From the NCBI RefSeq assembly GCF_001487145.1, contig NZ_LN913016.1:1054001-1118000 (forward strand): 64,000 nt of DNA. Reading direction: 5' to 3'. Source of the DNA: Anaerococcus rubeinfantis. Lineage in GTDB: Bacteria > Bacillota > Clostridia > Tissierellales > Peptoniphilaceae. The stretch's first letter is position 1. Each line of letters starts with the position of its first letter. Positions 42,064-51,837 of this stretch are shown here, in pieces. Under the pieces are notes generated by a model. The model did no database searches and was not told the origin of the DNA. It was given only the letters and a program-made list of their open reading frames with translations. A program made the position numbers and the translations under genes.

Positions 42064-43448
42064 ATCTCCTCCACACTTACCATTAAAATATTATCATCAT
42101 TTTTTTTCACTTTAAAATCTTCACTTCTTCTCAAATTTACAATCCAAGAAAGTTTATCATTTATAAACAAAAGTGGGATTTCATCTCTTAAATTTTTATC
42201 GATTTTTTCATCAATAAAGAAATTCTTGAGTTTTTTTCTTTTTCCGTTTTTCATTGCGGTAAAATAATCACCATTTAATCTATACCTTATTTTAATTGAA
42301 ATATCATCCAAATTTTCAAAACTATAAAAAACTTTATTCATTTTACTAGAATTTTTGTAATAATCATAAGAAACTATAGAAGTTTTAAATTTATATTTTC
42401 CAAAAATCTTCTCATCATTTGTTTTCATATAAATTTCTTCATATTTTTTTTCGAAACTTCCACTTTTTATGTAAAAATCATAAGACCTATAATTTTTTTC
42501 TAACACAAAATCATCTTTTATAATTTTCTTTCCATTTGATAAAGACTCGATTTTTATAAAATCTTCTATATTAGTTTTTGAAAAATCATTGATATTACCA
42601 TATAAAATTTCTATAGCCCTTCTTATAAGTCTTGCCTTTAAAGGATCTGAAATTTCTTCAAATTTAAATTTATCAAAAGAAAGATGATTTTTATCTTTTT
42701 TTATTATGATTTTTTCAAGTTTTTTATCTTCAATCTCTCTTAAAATATCATAGTCGTTTTTTGCAATTTCTGATAAGGAAACTAGGGAATTTTTAAAATT
42801 GGGGTTAATTTTTTCAATCTCCGGTATTATTTCAAGCCTAATTTTATTTCTGGTATAATCAGTTTCTAAATTTGTGTAGTCAATATGATAGGAAATTTTA
42901 TTTTCATCCAAAAATTCCAAAATTTCACTTTTACTAAAATCCATTATAGGCCTAATTATATCCTTATTTTTATAATCCATTGCTCTAAGACCATCAAGAC
43001 CTGATCCCCTTATTATTCTCATAAGAACAGTTTCTGCTTGATCGTCCTTATTATGAGCAACAGCAATTTTCGCATTTTTGTATTTGTTTTTTACAGACCT
43101 AAAAAATTCATACCTTAAAATTCTTCCAGCATGCTCAGAAGATATTTTTTTCTCTTTAGCGAAAGAATCCATCGACTTATGTTCAATAAAAGTTTCAAAA
43201 GATAAGATTTTTCCAGTTTCGATAACCAATTTTTCATCATTGGTGGCATCAGCCCTGTGCATATGGTTAAGATGAGCAAGGACAATATTTATCTTATAAA
43301 AATCTTTGACCTCATTTAACAAATAAATTAAAAATTGACTATCGGGGCCCCCGCTTGCTCCAACAATTATGGTATCATTTTCTCTAATTAGATCATATTT
43401 TTTTACAGTAGACTTAAACTTATTTATTATTTTCGTCTTTGTACACAT
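42060..43448 (-). CDS. tilS: tRNA(Ile)-lysidine synthetase
   Basis: Converts the wobble cytidine of tRNA-Ile(CAU) to lysidine using lysine and ATP. 462 residues. The N-type ATP pyrophosphatase P-loop is VGASGGPDSQFLIYLL at about residues 28-43, and HNKDDQAETVLMRIIRGSGLDGL is the other active-site part. The TilS C-terminal substrate domain follows. The start at 43448 overlaps the preceding septum protein gene by 29 bp and has only a weak ribosome site. hpt overlaps its end. Confidence 0.93.
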   Translation of the reverse strand: MCTKTKIINKFKSTVKKYDLIRENDTIIVGASGGPDSQFLIYLLNEVKDFYKINIVLAHLNHMHRADATNDEKLVIETGKILSFETFIEHKSMDSFAKEKKISSEHAGRILRYEFFRSVKNKYKNAKIAVAHNKDDQAETVLMRIIRGSGLDGLRAMDYKNKDIIRPIMDFSKSEILEFLDENKISYHIDYTNLETDYTRNKIRLEIIPEIEKINPNFKNSLVSLSEIAKNDYDILREIEDKKLEKIIIKKDKNHLSFDKFKFEEISDPLKARLIRRAIEILYGNINDFSKTNIEDFIKIESLSNGKKIIKDDFVLEKNYRSYDFYIKSGSFEKKYEEIYMKTNDEKIFGKYKFKTSIVSYDYYKNSSKMNKVFYSFENLDDISIKIRYRLNGDYFTAMKNGKRKKLKNFFIDEKIDKNLRDEIPLLFINDKLSWIVNLRRSEDFKVKKNDDNILMVSVEEI

Positions 43449-43737
43449 ATTCGTCTTTCTTAATCATGCCCAATTTTTCTCTTGCCACTTTTTCCTTGTA
43501 CTCATCAGTATTTCTATTTTCATAATCTTTTTTTATAGTATCTATATCTTTTCTTAGCGAAGAAATTTTACTAGATGTTGATTTTATATCATTATTTAAA
43601 GAACCAATTTGTGCATTTATTTTATTATTAAAAGATTTCGCTAACAAAAAAACCAATACAAAGGCAAGGATACTCATCATTAAAAATCTTTTATTTTTTT
43701 TGGACCTATTTTTTAGGTATCTTTCGTACTTATTCAT
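43420..43737 (-). CDS. Septum formation initiator, DivIC/FtsB family
   Basis: Small bitopic division protein, 105 residues. A basic cytoplasmic head (YLKNRSKKNKRF) precedes one membrane helix (about 19-36) and a coiled coil (about 40-75). The C-terminal AREKLGMIKKDEYVY is the conserved FtsB/DivIC motif. It overlaps the S4-domain gene by 8 bp and tilS by 29 bp, so the three genes are translationally linked, the order seen in Bacillus near divIC. Confidence 0.88.
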   Translation of the reverse strand: MNKYERYLKNRSKKNKRFLMMSILAFVLVFLLAKSFNNKINAQIGSLNNDIKSTSSKISSLRKDIDTIKKDYENRNTDEYKEKVAREKLGMIKKDEYVYKDENNK

Positions 43738-43975
43738 CTAAAACCTCATACATATCACTTGCATCATTTTTTTTGGCACCATCTATCAAATCAAGGACCT
43801 TGACCTTCAAATTACTTTTACCAAAGCTAATTTCAATTATATCCCCATTTTCAACTAAAGTTCCTGGCTTTGCTATATTGCCATTAATTTTTACTCTTTC
43901 ATTTAGGCAAGCATCTTTTGCAACCTGCCTTCTTTTAATAATTCTTGAATTTTTTAAAAATTTATCTATTCTCAT
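43730..43975 (-). CDS. S4-domain RNA-binding protein (RqcP/Hsp15-like)
   Basis: 81 residues forming an S4 domain: MRIDKFLKNSRIIKRRQVAK, CLNERVKINGNIAKPGTLV and GDIIEISFG. In Bacillus the equivalent gene next to divIC (yabO, rqcP) works in ribosome-associated quality control. Assignment follows that synteny and the domain. It is first in the 43975-41512 group. Confidence 0.88.
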   Translation of the reverse strand: MRIDKFLKNSRIIKRRQVAKDACLNERVKINGNIAKPGTLVENGDIIEISFGKSNLKVKVLDLIDGAKKNDASDMYEVLDE

Positions 43976-44077
43976 TAAATCACCTTAATTCATTATAACA
44001 AATATAGACCCATTTAGTCCATAAGAAAGAATTTCATTTATTTTTTATTTATATAGTATAATCATAGTGGTGATATT

Positions 44078-45121
44078 ATGAATAAAATCCTACATATAGA
44101 CTGCGATGCCTTTTATGCTTCTTGCGAAGAGCTTAGGGATAAAAGTTTAAAAAATCATCCTATGGCAGTCGGTGGTCTTTCAAATAAATCTATAATTACA
44201 ACAGCAAATTACAAGGCAAGAGAATACGGAATCCATTCTGCAATGCCAGTTTTTATTGCAAAACAGCTTTGTCCAAATTTGATTATGGTAAAGGTTGATA
44301 GAAAATATTACAAGAAAAAATCACAAGAAGTTTTTGATATTATCGAATCTTATTCTGATATAAAAGAGCAAGTTTCAATTGATGAGGCCTATATTTATAT
44401 AGACAATGATGAAGATAAAAAAATTCTTGCCAAAAAAATTCAAAATCATATTTTAAAAGAAACTGGAATTGGAGTATCAATTGGAATTTCTTACAATAAA
44501 TTTTTGGCAAAACTTGCGAGCGACTGGAATAAGCCTTTGGGAATAAAAGAAATAAACAAGGAAGATGTTCCAGAAATTTTAAAAAATTTAGATATAAAAA
44601 AAGTCCACGGGCTTGGAAATAAATCAGTTCAAAAATTAAAAAACATTGGAGTTTATAAAATATCAGATTTATTAAAACTTGACCAAGAATTTTTAAAATC
44701 ACTTTTTGGAAAACAAGGATCTTATGTCTATAAGGTTATAAGAGGTGAAGATAAGAGAAAAGTCCAAAGCTACACAGAAAGAAAATCTATAGGAAGAGAA
44801 TTTACTTTTAGAAAAAATACCAAGGATAAAAAAATTCTCTATGCATACATTGATGAAATTTCTGAAAAAATTGAAGAAGATTTAAGAAAAAAAGATATAA
44901 AAGCCTACACTATAAATTTAAAAATAAAAACAGAATATTTCAAAACTCATACCAAATCTTACACCCTCCTATCTCCTCTTTCAAAAAAAGAAGATATTTC
45001 AAAAATTGCCAAGGAGCTTTTAGATCAAATTCTTTCAAATGAAAAATTAAGACTTATAGGAATTTCCCTATCAAATCTATCAAAAAAAGACCATACCCAA
45101 TTAACACTTTTTGATTTTTAA
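44078..45121 (+). CDS. dinB: DNA polymerase IV (Y-family)
   Basis: Translesion polymerase, 347 residues. The metal-binding motif LHIDCDAFYASCEEL is at the N-terminus and SIDEAYIYID near residue 100; GIGVSIGISYNKFLAKLASDWNKP follows. The little-finger domain starts near residue 230 (RKSIGREFTF). The last residues QLTLFDF resemble a beta-clamp-binding peptide (QLxLF). TATAAT lies just upstream at about 44056-44061. It is a plus-strand gene convergent with recA, sharing the terminator at 45125-45165. Confidence 0.94.
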   Translation: MNKILHIDCDAFYASCEELRDKSLKNHPMAVGGLSNKSIITTANYKAREYGIHSAMPVFIAKQLCPNLIMVKVDRKYYKKKSQEVFDIIESYSDIKEQVSIDEAYIYIDNDEDKKILAKKIQNHILKETGIGVSIGISYNKFLAKLASDWNKPLGIKEINKEDVPEILKNLDIKKVHGLGNKSVQKLKNIGVYKISDLLKLDQEFLKSLFGKQGSYVYKVIRGEDKRKVQSYTERKSIGREFTFRKNTKDKKILYAYIDEISEKIEEDLRKKDIKAYTINLKIKTEYFKTHTKSYTLLSPLSKKEDISKIAKELLDQILSNEKLRLIGISLSNLSKKDHTQLTLFDF

Positions 45122-45124
45122 AAT

Positions 45125-45165
45125 AAAAATCGCAAGCTAATAAAATTTTACTAGCTTGCGATTTT
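45125..45165. terminator. Bidirectional terminator between dinB and recA
   Basis: The stem AAAATCGCAAGCTA / TAGCTTGCGATTTT, 14 bp, around an 11-base A/T loop with A and T runs outside. It can serve both convergent genes. Confidence 0.88.
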
Positions 45166-45166
45166 C

Positions 45167-46213
45167 TTATTCTTCTTCGTTTTCAATTTTTTCTTCATCT
45201 TTAGATTTTTTCTCATCTGTATTTATTGATTGTCTTAATTTTTCTTCGATTTCATTTAAAATATCTTCGTTTTGTTCAAGATAGTCTTTTACATTTTCCC
45301 TACCTTGACCAAGCTTTTCGCCGTTATAAGAATACCAACTTCCAGCTTTTTCCACGATATCTTCGTCGACTGCAGAATCTAAAATTACTCCAGATTTTGA
45401 AATTCCTGTTCCATACATTATATCAAATTCAACAACCTTAAAAGGAGGAGCAACTTTATTTTTTACAACTTTTACTCTGGTTCTATTTCCGACCATATTA
45501 TCGCCTTGTTGGATTGTTTTTATTCTTCTTATATCAAGTCTTACTGAAGAATAAAATTTCAATGCCCTACCACCAGTTGTTGTTTCAGGGCTTCCAAACA
45601 TAACTCCAATTTTTTCTCTCAATTGGTTTATAAAAATTACTGTTGTATTTGTTTTTGAAATAATTCCAGTTAATCTTCTTAAGGCTTGACTCATAAGTCT
45701 TGCTTGAAGACCCATGTGACTGTCTCCCATTTGCCCTTCAATTTCTGCTTTTGGAACAAGAGCTGCAACTGAATCGACAACAATTAAATCTACCGCCCCA
45801 GATCTTACCAAAGATTCTGCAATATCAAGTGCTTGTTCTCCTGTATCTGGTTGGGATAAAATTAATTCATCAATATTTACACCAAGTCTTTTTGCATATT
45901 CTGCATCCATAGCATGTTCTGCATCAATAAAGGCACAAGTATTTCCTAATTTTTGATCTTCAGCAATACAGTGAAGAGTTAGGGTTGTTTTTCCGGAAGA
46001 TTCTGGTCCAAATATTTCTATAACTCTTCCTCTTGGAAGTCCGCCAACTCCAAGGGCAATATCAAGATTTATTGCTCCAGTAGGAATTACAGTAACATCA
46101 ACCTTTGGCGCTTCACCCATTTTCATAATTGCGCCCTTACCATATTTTTTTTCAATATTTTTAAAAGCCTGACTTAGGGCTTTTTCTTTTTCCTTATCAA
46201 TCTCTTTAGCCAT
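45167..46213 (-). CDS. recA: Recombinase A
   Basis: Homologous recombination and SOS co-protease, 348 residues. Walker A is GPESSGKTT at about residues 68-76. Walker B is [13 protein letters not shown]. The L2 region [20 protein letters not shown] is typical. The C-terminus is acidic ([10 protein letters not shown]), as in most RecA proteins. No LexA-type operator was recognised upstream. It lies 37 bp after pgsA, and the gap has no terminator. Confidence 0.97.
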   Translation of the reverse strand: MAKEIDKEKEKALSQAFKNIEKKYGKGAIMKMGEAPKVDVTVIPTGAINLDIALGVGGLPRGRVIEIFGPESSGKTTLTLHCIAEDQKLGNTCAFIDAEHAMDAEYAKRLGVNIDELILSQPDTGEQALDIAESLVRSGAVDLIVVDSVAALVPKAEIEGQMGDSHMGLQARLMSQALRRLTGIISKTNTTVIFINQLREKIGVMFGSPETTTGGRALKFYSSVRLDIRRIKTIQQGDNMVGNRTRVKVVKNKVAPPFKVVEFDIMYGTGISKSGVILDSAVDEDIVEKAGSWYSYNGEKLGQGRENVKDYLEQNEDILNEIEEKLRQSINTDEKKSKDEEKIENEEE

Positions 46214-46250
46214 TTATTTTCCTTTCTATTGTGAAAATCTTATTTTAAAT

Positions 46251-46781
46251 TTATATATCATCTAAATTTAAAACTTTTTTATTTTTAACCAAATAATCAA
46301 TTCCTGATACAACTGTCAAAACTACAGCTATATAAAATATAACAAGACCGATAGAATTAAGGGTTTGATTGTTTAATAAAAGCATAACTGTTGATACACA
46401 TTGACTCATTGTCTTTGCTTTTCCACCCTTGCTTGCTGCTATTGTAATATTGTTGCTTGCTGCAAGAGTTCTAAGTCCTGTAATAATTAGCTCTCTTGAA
46501 ATTATCAAAATAACTGCCCAGCTTGGAATTATATTTGTTGATGTTAATAGAACAAATCCTGCCATAGTCAAAATTTTATCTACCAAAGGATCCATAAATT
46601 TCCCAAAAGTTGTAACCAAATTTCTACTTCTTGCAAGATGTCCATCAAGAGCATCTGTCAAAGATGCCACTGCATATAAGATTGCAGCAACATTATACAT
46701 TCTACCAAAAATTAAATATAATACCACAAATACTGGCACCAAAATCATTCTTACAGTTGTAACTTTATTTGCTATATTCAT
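46251..46781 (-). CDS. pgsA: CDP-diacylglycerol-glycerol-3-phosphate 3-phosphatidyltransferase
   Basis: Membrane enzyme making phosphatidylglycerophosphate, 176 residues with about five membrane segments. The CDP-alcohol phosphotransferase signature is present as DALDGHLARSRNLVTTFGKFMDPLVDK (D-G-x2-A-R-x8-G-x3-D-x3-D). It starts 1 bp after the end of ftsK, and recA follows, a frequent ftsK-pgsA-recA order in Firmicutes. Confidence 0.95.
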   Translation of the reverse strand: MNIANKVTTVRMILVPVFVVLYLIFGRMYNVAAILYAVASLTDALDGHLARSRNLVTTFGKFMDPLVDKILTMAGFVLLTSTNIIPSWAVILIISRELIITGLRTLAASNNITIAASKGGKAKTMSQCVSTVMLLLNNQTLNSIGLVIFYIAVVLTVVSGIDYLVKNKKVLNLDDI

Positions 46782-46782
46782 T

Positions 46783-49044
46783 TTACTCTCCTTCTAAATA
46801 GCTATGATCTACCAAAACTTTTCTGGGCTTACTGCCCTCGTAACCACCAATTACACCACGAGCTTCCAATTGATCAATTATTCTGCCAGCTCTTGCATAT
46901 CCAACCTTTAATTTCCTTTGAATAAGAGAAACCGAAGCTGTGTTTTCATTTATAATAATTTCTATTGCATCATTAATTAATTCATCTTCATCGTCGTTTT
47001 CAATAACTTTTGTTTTTTCTTCAACAGTTTCCATAGCTTTTTTGTCATATTCTTCTTCACGAGTTTCTTTTATATAATTTACAACTCTCAAAACTTCAGA
47101 ATCCGAAACAAAAGCTCCTTGAATACGCATAGGTTTCATTGCATCTGACGGAGAAAATAACATATCTCCTTTTCCAAGTAAGGTTTCTGCTCCACTCATA
47201 TCAAGAATTGTCCTAGAATCAATTTGACTTGTAACTGCAAAGGCAATTCTTGATGGAATATTCGCCTTGATTGTTCCAGTTATTACATCAACTGTTGGTC
47301 TTTGAGTTGCAATTATTAAATGAATTCCGCAAGCTCTAGATTTTTGGGCAAGTCTTGTAATATAATCTTCAACCTCGCCTGCTGCTGTCATCATCAAATC
47401 TGATAACTCATCAATTATTATAACAATATAAGGAAGTTTTTCTATATTTTCATCGATTTCTGTAAGATCTCTATATGATGAAATATCTCTTACATGATTT
47501 TCTTCAAATAATTTATAACGTCTTTCCATTTCTCTGATTGCCCAAAATAAAGAAGACGAAGCTTTTTTGGGATCAGTTATAACTGGCATAATCAAATGAG
47601 GAATCCCATTATAAATTGAAAGTTCTACAATTTTTGGATCTATTAGAAGTAATTTCACCTCATCAGGCGAATGTTTATATAAAATTGACATTATAATTGT
47701 ATTTATACAAACACTTTTTCCAGATCCTGTCGCTCCCGATACAAGAAGATGGGGCATTTTTTCTATAGCAGAAACTTTTGGAGATCCTGATATAGATTTA
47801 CCCAAAACAAAAGGAAGTTCCTTTGTATTTTTTATAAATTCTTCGCTTGCTATCATTTCCTTTAAGCCGACAACTTCTTTTTTAGAATTTGGAACTTCAA
47901 TTCCTACATGACTTTTTCCTGGAATTGGAGCTTCAATTCTTATATCGCTTGTTGCAAGGGAAAGAGAAAGATCATCAGATAAGTTTAAAATTTTTGAAAC
48001 CTTGACTCCTCTTTGGGGTTTTAATTCAAAACAAGTTACACTTGGCCCGATATTTATTTGAACAACCTTTGATTTTATACCAAAAGAATCTAAGCATTCT
48101 TCAATTCTTCTCGCCTTATCTTTAATATCATTTTGGTCAACTTCACTTCCATTTTCCCTATCATCCAGAAGGTCTAGTTTTGGAAATTTATAATTTAAGG
48201 TGTATTCTTCCTTAAAAGTCTGGTCAAAATCTGACAAATCAACTTGTTTTGACTTATAAGAATTTATTTTTGCTTTTTCAAATCTTTCGTCAAAATCATC
48301 CTTTATTTCTCTTTTGTTTTCTTCTTCTAAATTTATAACTTTATCAGAATTTGAGTCCTCTTTACTTTGAGTTTTTTCTTTTCTTCTTTCCTTTTTTTTC
48401 TCTTTAATTTTTTTAAGCTTTTTTTCCTTAAAGTGGGTTTTTATTTTATTGGAAATTTTCATATAATTTTTCCCTATAAAATTTCCAAAAATTATAGATT
48501 TTTCCTTAACTTTTATAATTAAATCTTTATAAGTTATGCCAACTACATTTTTGATTAAAGAAATCCAAAAAATAAGGTATAAAATTATAATCCCAGCACT
48601 TCCTATAAGAGATTCCAAATAAAAAGCAAGCCTTGTTCCCAAAACTCCTCCAGATTTTCTTATAAATCTTTCGGTTGTTTTTAAAGATACAGATAAATTA
48701 TCACCTAAAAATTTCATAGATAAAATTGCCATAGTAAGTAGAATTAGGATAAATACAATATTAAATACCTTAAAATTCGACTTAAATTTATCCATAAATA
48801 CAAACAAAAAGCTTGTAAATATAAAAAGAAAAATAAAATAAGACATAAATCCAAAAAGTTTAAAATTATTATATGTAATAAAATCTCCAAGTTTTCCTGT
48901 ATTTGGTAGGATTAAAAATATAAATCCTAAAAGAGAGACAAACATAAAAAATATAGAAAATGATTTCTTATTAAACTTAGCATTTTCAGATTTTTTTGAA
49001 TATTTAGATTTTTTTCTTTTTCTATTCGTATTTGTATTTGCCAT
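46783..49044 (-). CDS. ftsK: DNA translocase FtsK/SpoIIIE
   Basis: Septal DNA pump that moves chromosome ends during division. 753 residues from the start at 49044 (MANTNTNRKR), which follows a GAGGTG site; the upstream reading to 49071 lacks one. Four N-terminal membrane helices (about 25-165) are followed by a charged linker (about 190-290). The RecA-like motor has Walker A VSGATGSGKSVC and Walker B VIIIDELSDLM. A C-terminal winged-helix gamma domain (SLIQRKLKVGYARAGRIIDQ) recognises KOPS/SRS-type sequences. Confidence 0.95.
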   Translation of the reverse strand: MANTNTNRKRKKSKYSKKSENAKFNKKSFSIFFMFVSLLGFIFLILPNTGKLGDFITYNNFKLFGFMSYFIFLFIFTSFLFVFMDKFKSNFKVFNIVFILILLTMAILSMKFLGDNLSVSLKTTERFIRKSGGVLGTRLAFYLESLIGSAGIIILYLIFWISLIKNVVGITYKDLIIKVKEKSIIFGNFIGKNYMKISNKIKTHFKEKKLKKIKEKKKERRKEKTQSKEDSNSDKVINLEEENKREIKDDFDERFEKAKINSYKSKQVDLSDFDQTFKEEYTLNYKFPKLDLLDDRENGSEVDQNDIKDKARRIEECLDSFGIKSKVVQINIGPSVTCFELKPQRGVKVSKILNLSDDLSLSLATSDIRIEAPIPGKSHVGIEVPNSKKEVVGLKEMIASEEFIKNTKELPFVLGKSISGSPKVSAIEKMPHLLVSGATGSGKSVCINTIIMSILYKHSPDEVKLLLIDPKIVELSIYNGIPHLIMPVITDPKKASSSLFWAIREMERRYKLFEENHVRDISSYRDLTEIDENIEKLPYIVIIIDELSDLMMTAAGEVEDYITRLAQKSRACGIHLIIATQRPTVDVITGTIKANIPSRIAFAVTSQIDSRTILDMSGAETLLGKGDMLFSPSDAMKPMRIQGAFVSDSEVLRVVNYIKETREEEYDKKAMETVEEKTKVIENDDEDELINDAIEIIINENTASVSLIQRKLKVGYARAGRIIDQLEARGVIGGYEGSKPRKVLVDHSYLEGE

Positions 49045-49119
49045 ATTCACCTCATATAAATTATATAACAAAGGGGAAAATAAATAAACTGCCTATTAAT
49101 TGGCAGCCTCTATTACTTC

Positions 49120-49170
49120 TACAATATTTTTAAGGACCAAGCCAAAAGACTTGGCCCAAATTTGTAGTTA
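49120..49170 (-). terminator. Probable terminator of pnp
   Basis: On the minus strand GGGCCAAG pairs with CTTGGTCC around a 8-base loop, followed by TTAAAAATATTG, a weak T tract. It lies about 25-50 bp after the pnp stop codon and before ftsK. Confidence 0.5.
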
Positions 49171-49188
49171 GTTATATATTCTAAAAAA

Positions 49189-51297
49189 TTAGTCTTCTTT
49201 AGATTGTTTTTTTTCTTCTTCAATTAATAGGGCTTTTCTTGAAAGGTTAATTCTTCCTTGCCTATCAATTTCTGTTACTTTTACCCTCACCTTGTCTCCA
49301 ATTTTTAATACATCTTCAACTTTTTCTGTTCTTTTTGTATCAATTTGTGATATGTGTAAGAGTCCTTCTTTTCCAATTGCAATTTCTACAAAGGCACCAA
49401 AGTTCATTATTCTTTTTACTTCGCCCTCATAAACATCACCAGCTTTTGGATCAGTTACAATTGATCTAATCATTTCAATTGCTTTTTTTCCGCTTTCTCC
49501 ATCAAGGCTTGCAACAGTTATGTGTCCATCATCCTCAGTTTCGATTTTTACACCAGTTGCATCAATTATTTTATTAATTGTTTTTCCACCAGATCCAATT
49601 ACATCCCTAACTTTTTCAGGATCAACGTCTATGGAAAAAATCCTTGGAGCATACTTTGATAAATCTTCTCTTGGTTTATCAATTGCTGAAGTTATTACAT
49701 CAAGAATTTTAAGTCTAGCTTCATGAGCATCAGCCAAGGCTTCTTCTAAAACTTCTTTATTTATTCCAGAAATTTTCATATCCATTTGTAGGGCTGTTAT
49801 TCCATCTTTTGTTCCAGCAACTTTAAAATCCATATCTCCAAGATGGTCTTCAAGTCCTTGAATATCTGTAAGAATTGAAATTGAATCTTCTTCTTTGATT
49901 AATCCCATAGCAATTCCTGCAACAGGTTTTTTAATTGGAACACCTGCATCCATAAGTGATAAGGTTGATCCACAAATTGAAGCTTGAGAAGAAGATCCGT
50001 TTGATGATAAAACTTCACTTACAACCCTAATTGTGTAAGGAAAATCATTTGTATCAGGCAAAACTGGAATCAAAGCTCTTTCAGCCAAGTGTCCATGTCC
50101 AACTTCACGTCTTCCAGGTCCTCTTAATGGTCTAATATCTCCAACGCAAAATGGTGGGAAATTATATTGGTGAATATATCTTTTTGTAATTTCTTCTCTA
50201 TTCATTGAATCGATTACTTGTTCTTCACCAGGAGAACCTAAAGTTAGAACTGATAACACTTGAGTTTGTCCTCTTTGGAATAAGCCTGAACCGTGAGCTC
50301 TTGGCAAAAGTCCAGCTTCTGCAGATAGTGGGCGAATTTCTTTCATCTTACGTCCATCAGGTCTAATTTTATCAATAGAAATCATTCTTCTAACTTCTTT
50401 TTTCATTATAGAATCTACAGTTTTGTGAATTTCATCTTCACTTTCTGGAAATTCTTCCAAGAAGTCTTCTTTGCATTTTTCTTCGATTTTCTTAATGTCA
50501 TCTTCTCTTTGAACCTTATCAGTTGTTCTTATAGAATTTTTAATATCTTCTGTGTATTTATCTTTGATTTTTCTTTGAAGTTCAGTTTCAACTTCTTCAG
50601 AAATTTCCATTTTTTCTTTTCCAATATCATCAATAATTTTTTGGATAAAAGCGCAAAGTTCTTTAATTTCAGCATGAGCTACCATCATAGCTTCAAGCAT
50701 TTCTTTTTCTGATAATTCATTTGCACCAGCTTCAACCATGTTTATAGCATCAGCTGTTCCAGCAACTGTTAAATCAAGAGATGATTTTTCTCTTTGGTCC
50801 TTGTTTGGATTTACAATAAATTTTCCATCAACATATCCAACAGAAACTGCAGCAACTGGTCCATAAAAAGGAATATCAGAAATTCCAAGAGCAATAGATG
50901 CACCGATTGTTGTCATACAATCAGGTTCATTGTCTTCATCTACAGAAAATGGAGTTGCAATTACTTGAACATCATTGTAGAAATTTTCTGGAAACAAGGG
51001 TCTAAGTGGTCTATCCATTTGACGAGAAATTAAAATAGCCTTATCTGAAGCTTTACCTTCTCTTTTAATAAATCCACCAGGAATTTTTCCAACTGCATAA
51101 AGTTTTTCTTGATAGTCACAAATAAGTGGAAAAAAATCTATTCCCTCTCTTGGTTTGTCGCTTGCAACAGCAGTAACCAATAAAATTGTATCACCAGTTC
51201 TAATTAGGCACTCACCGTTTGTTTGCTCAGCAACTTTTCCGATTTTTATAGATAAATCAGATCCATTTTGTGACTTATATTCATAAGTTTTTTCCAT
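49189..51297 (-). CDS. pnp: Polyribonucleotide nucleotidyltransferase
   Basis: Phosphorolytic 3'-5' exoribonuclease (PNPase), 702 residues. Two RNase PH-like domains (about 1-220 and 310-545) are joined by a helical domain. The second has GQTQVLSVLTLG and the conserved SSNGSSSQASICG. A KH domain (VIGSGGKTINKIIDATGV) and an S1 domain (GDVYEGEVKRIMNFGAFVEI) follow. It is 48 bp after rpsO with an intervening terminator, the classic rpsO-pnp pair. Confidence 0.96.
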   Translation of the reverse strand: MEKTYEYKSQNGSDLSIKIGKVAEQTNGECLIRTGDTILLVTAVASDKPREGIDFFPLICDYQEKLYAVGKIPGGFIKREGKASDKAILISRQMDRPLRPLFPENFYNDVQVIATPFSVDEDNEPDCMTTIGASIALGISDIPFYGPVAAVSVGYVDGKFIVNPNKDQREKSSLDLTVAGTADAINMVEAGANELSEKEMLEAMMVAHAEIKELCAFIQKIIDDIGKEKMEISEEVETELQRKIKDKYTEDIKNSIRTTDKVQREDDIKKIEEKCKEDFLEEFPESEDEIHKTVDSIMKKEVRRMISIDKIRPDGRKMKEIRPLSAEAGLLPRAHGSGLFQRGQTQVLSVLTLGSPGEEQVIDSMNREEITKRYIHQYNFPPFCVGDIRPLRGPGRREVGHGHLAERALIPVLPDTNDFPYTIRVVSEVLSSNGSSSQASICGSTLSLMDAGVPIKKPVAGIAMGLIKEEDSISILTDIQGLEDHLGDMDFKVAGTKDGITALQMDMKISGINKEVLEEALADAHEARLKILDVITSAIDKPREDLSKYAPRIFSIDVDPEKVRDVIGSGGKTINKIIDATGVKIETEDDGHITVASLDGESGKKAIEMIRSIVTDPKAGDVYEGEVKRIMNFGAFVEIAIGKEGLLHISQIDTKRTEKVEDVLKIGDKVRVKVTEIDRQGRINLSRKALLIEEEKKQSKED

Positions 51298-51311
51298 TTT
51301 TTCTCCTAACT

Positions 51312-51341
51312 ACAAAAAAGACGGGATAAGCCCCGTCATAT
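51312..51341 (-). terminator. Terminator between rpsO and pnp
   Basis: The minus-strand stem GACGGGG / CCCGTC around a short CTTAT loop is followed by TTTTTTGTAG. It probably allows partial read-through into pnp, as no separate pnp promoter is evident. Confidence 0.75.
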
Positions 51342-51345
51342 TTAA

Positions 51346-51612
51346 CTATTTTCTTAATCCAAGTTTTTCAATAACTTCACGATATCTTTCAATATCATTT
51401 TTCATTAAGTAATTTAAAAGACCTTTTCTACGTCTAATCATTTTGAAAAGTCCTCTTCTTGAAGAGTGGTCTTTTTTGTTTGCTTTTAAATGTTCAGTTA
51501 ATTCCTTGATTCTTTGAGTAAGAATAGCAATTTGAACTTCTGCTGAACCTGTGTCTTTTTCGTCTTTTTGAAATTCTTTAATAATTTGTGTTTTTTGTTC
51601 TTTATTTAACAT
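51346..51612 (-). CDS. rpsO: Ribosomal protein S15
   Basis: Small-subunit ribosomal protein, 88 residues, normal length. It has [42 protein letters not shown] and the C-terminal [12 protein letters not shown]. It follows an AGGAGGA site. S15 often represses its own mRNA through leader structure; the leader 51613-51680 can fold (ATAGTCTGAGGAAGC region) but no known class was recognised. Confidence 0.97.
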   Translation of the reverse strand: MLNKEQKTQIIKEFQKDEKDTGSAEVQIAILTQRIKELTEHLKANKKDHSSRRGLFKMIRRRKGLLNYLMKNDIERYREVIEKLGLRK

Positions 51613-51689
51613 AAAATCCTCCTAAATATATTCGCCATAACCATGAAATAGTCTGAGGAAGCTTAGTCCATAGTTAAGGTATCTTTGAT

Positions 51690-51717
51690 ATTATACCAAA
51701 TATCTTTATTTTTGCAA
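51690..51717 (-). promoter_or_regulatory. Promoter of rpsO-pnp
   Basis: On the minus strand TTGCAA (51712-51717), a 16-bp spacer and TATAAT (51690-51695). The transcript leader of about 70 nt can form a hairpin around CCATGAAATAGTC / GACTAAGCTTCC-like segments, a place for S15 autoregulation. Confidence 0.6.
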
Positions 51718-51728
51718 AGAAAAAATTA

Positions 51729-51837
51729 GTCAAGTCCATAATATTGTGTAAAATTTACCAGCACAATATTTACTATTTCATTCTAATATATAATTTAGAA
51801 GATGTTATCCAATCCTCATTTATATCAATGAGGATTG
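51729..51837. repeat. 109-bp IS256 end, copy A
   Basis: Matches 56920-57028 with only two differences in 109 bp. It contains the terminal repeat GTCCATAATATTGTGTAAAA and the last codons of an IS256-type transposase (ILIDINEDWIT, SKLYIRMK). Confidence 0.85.
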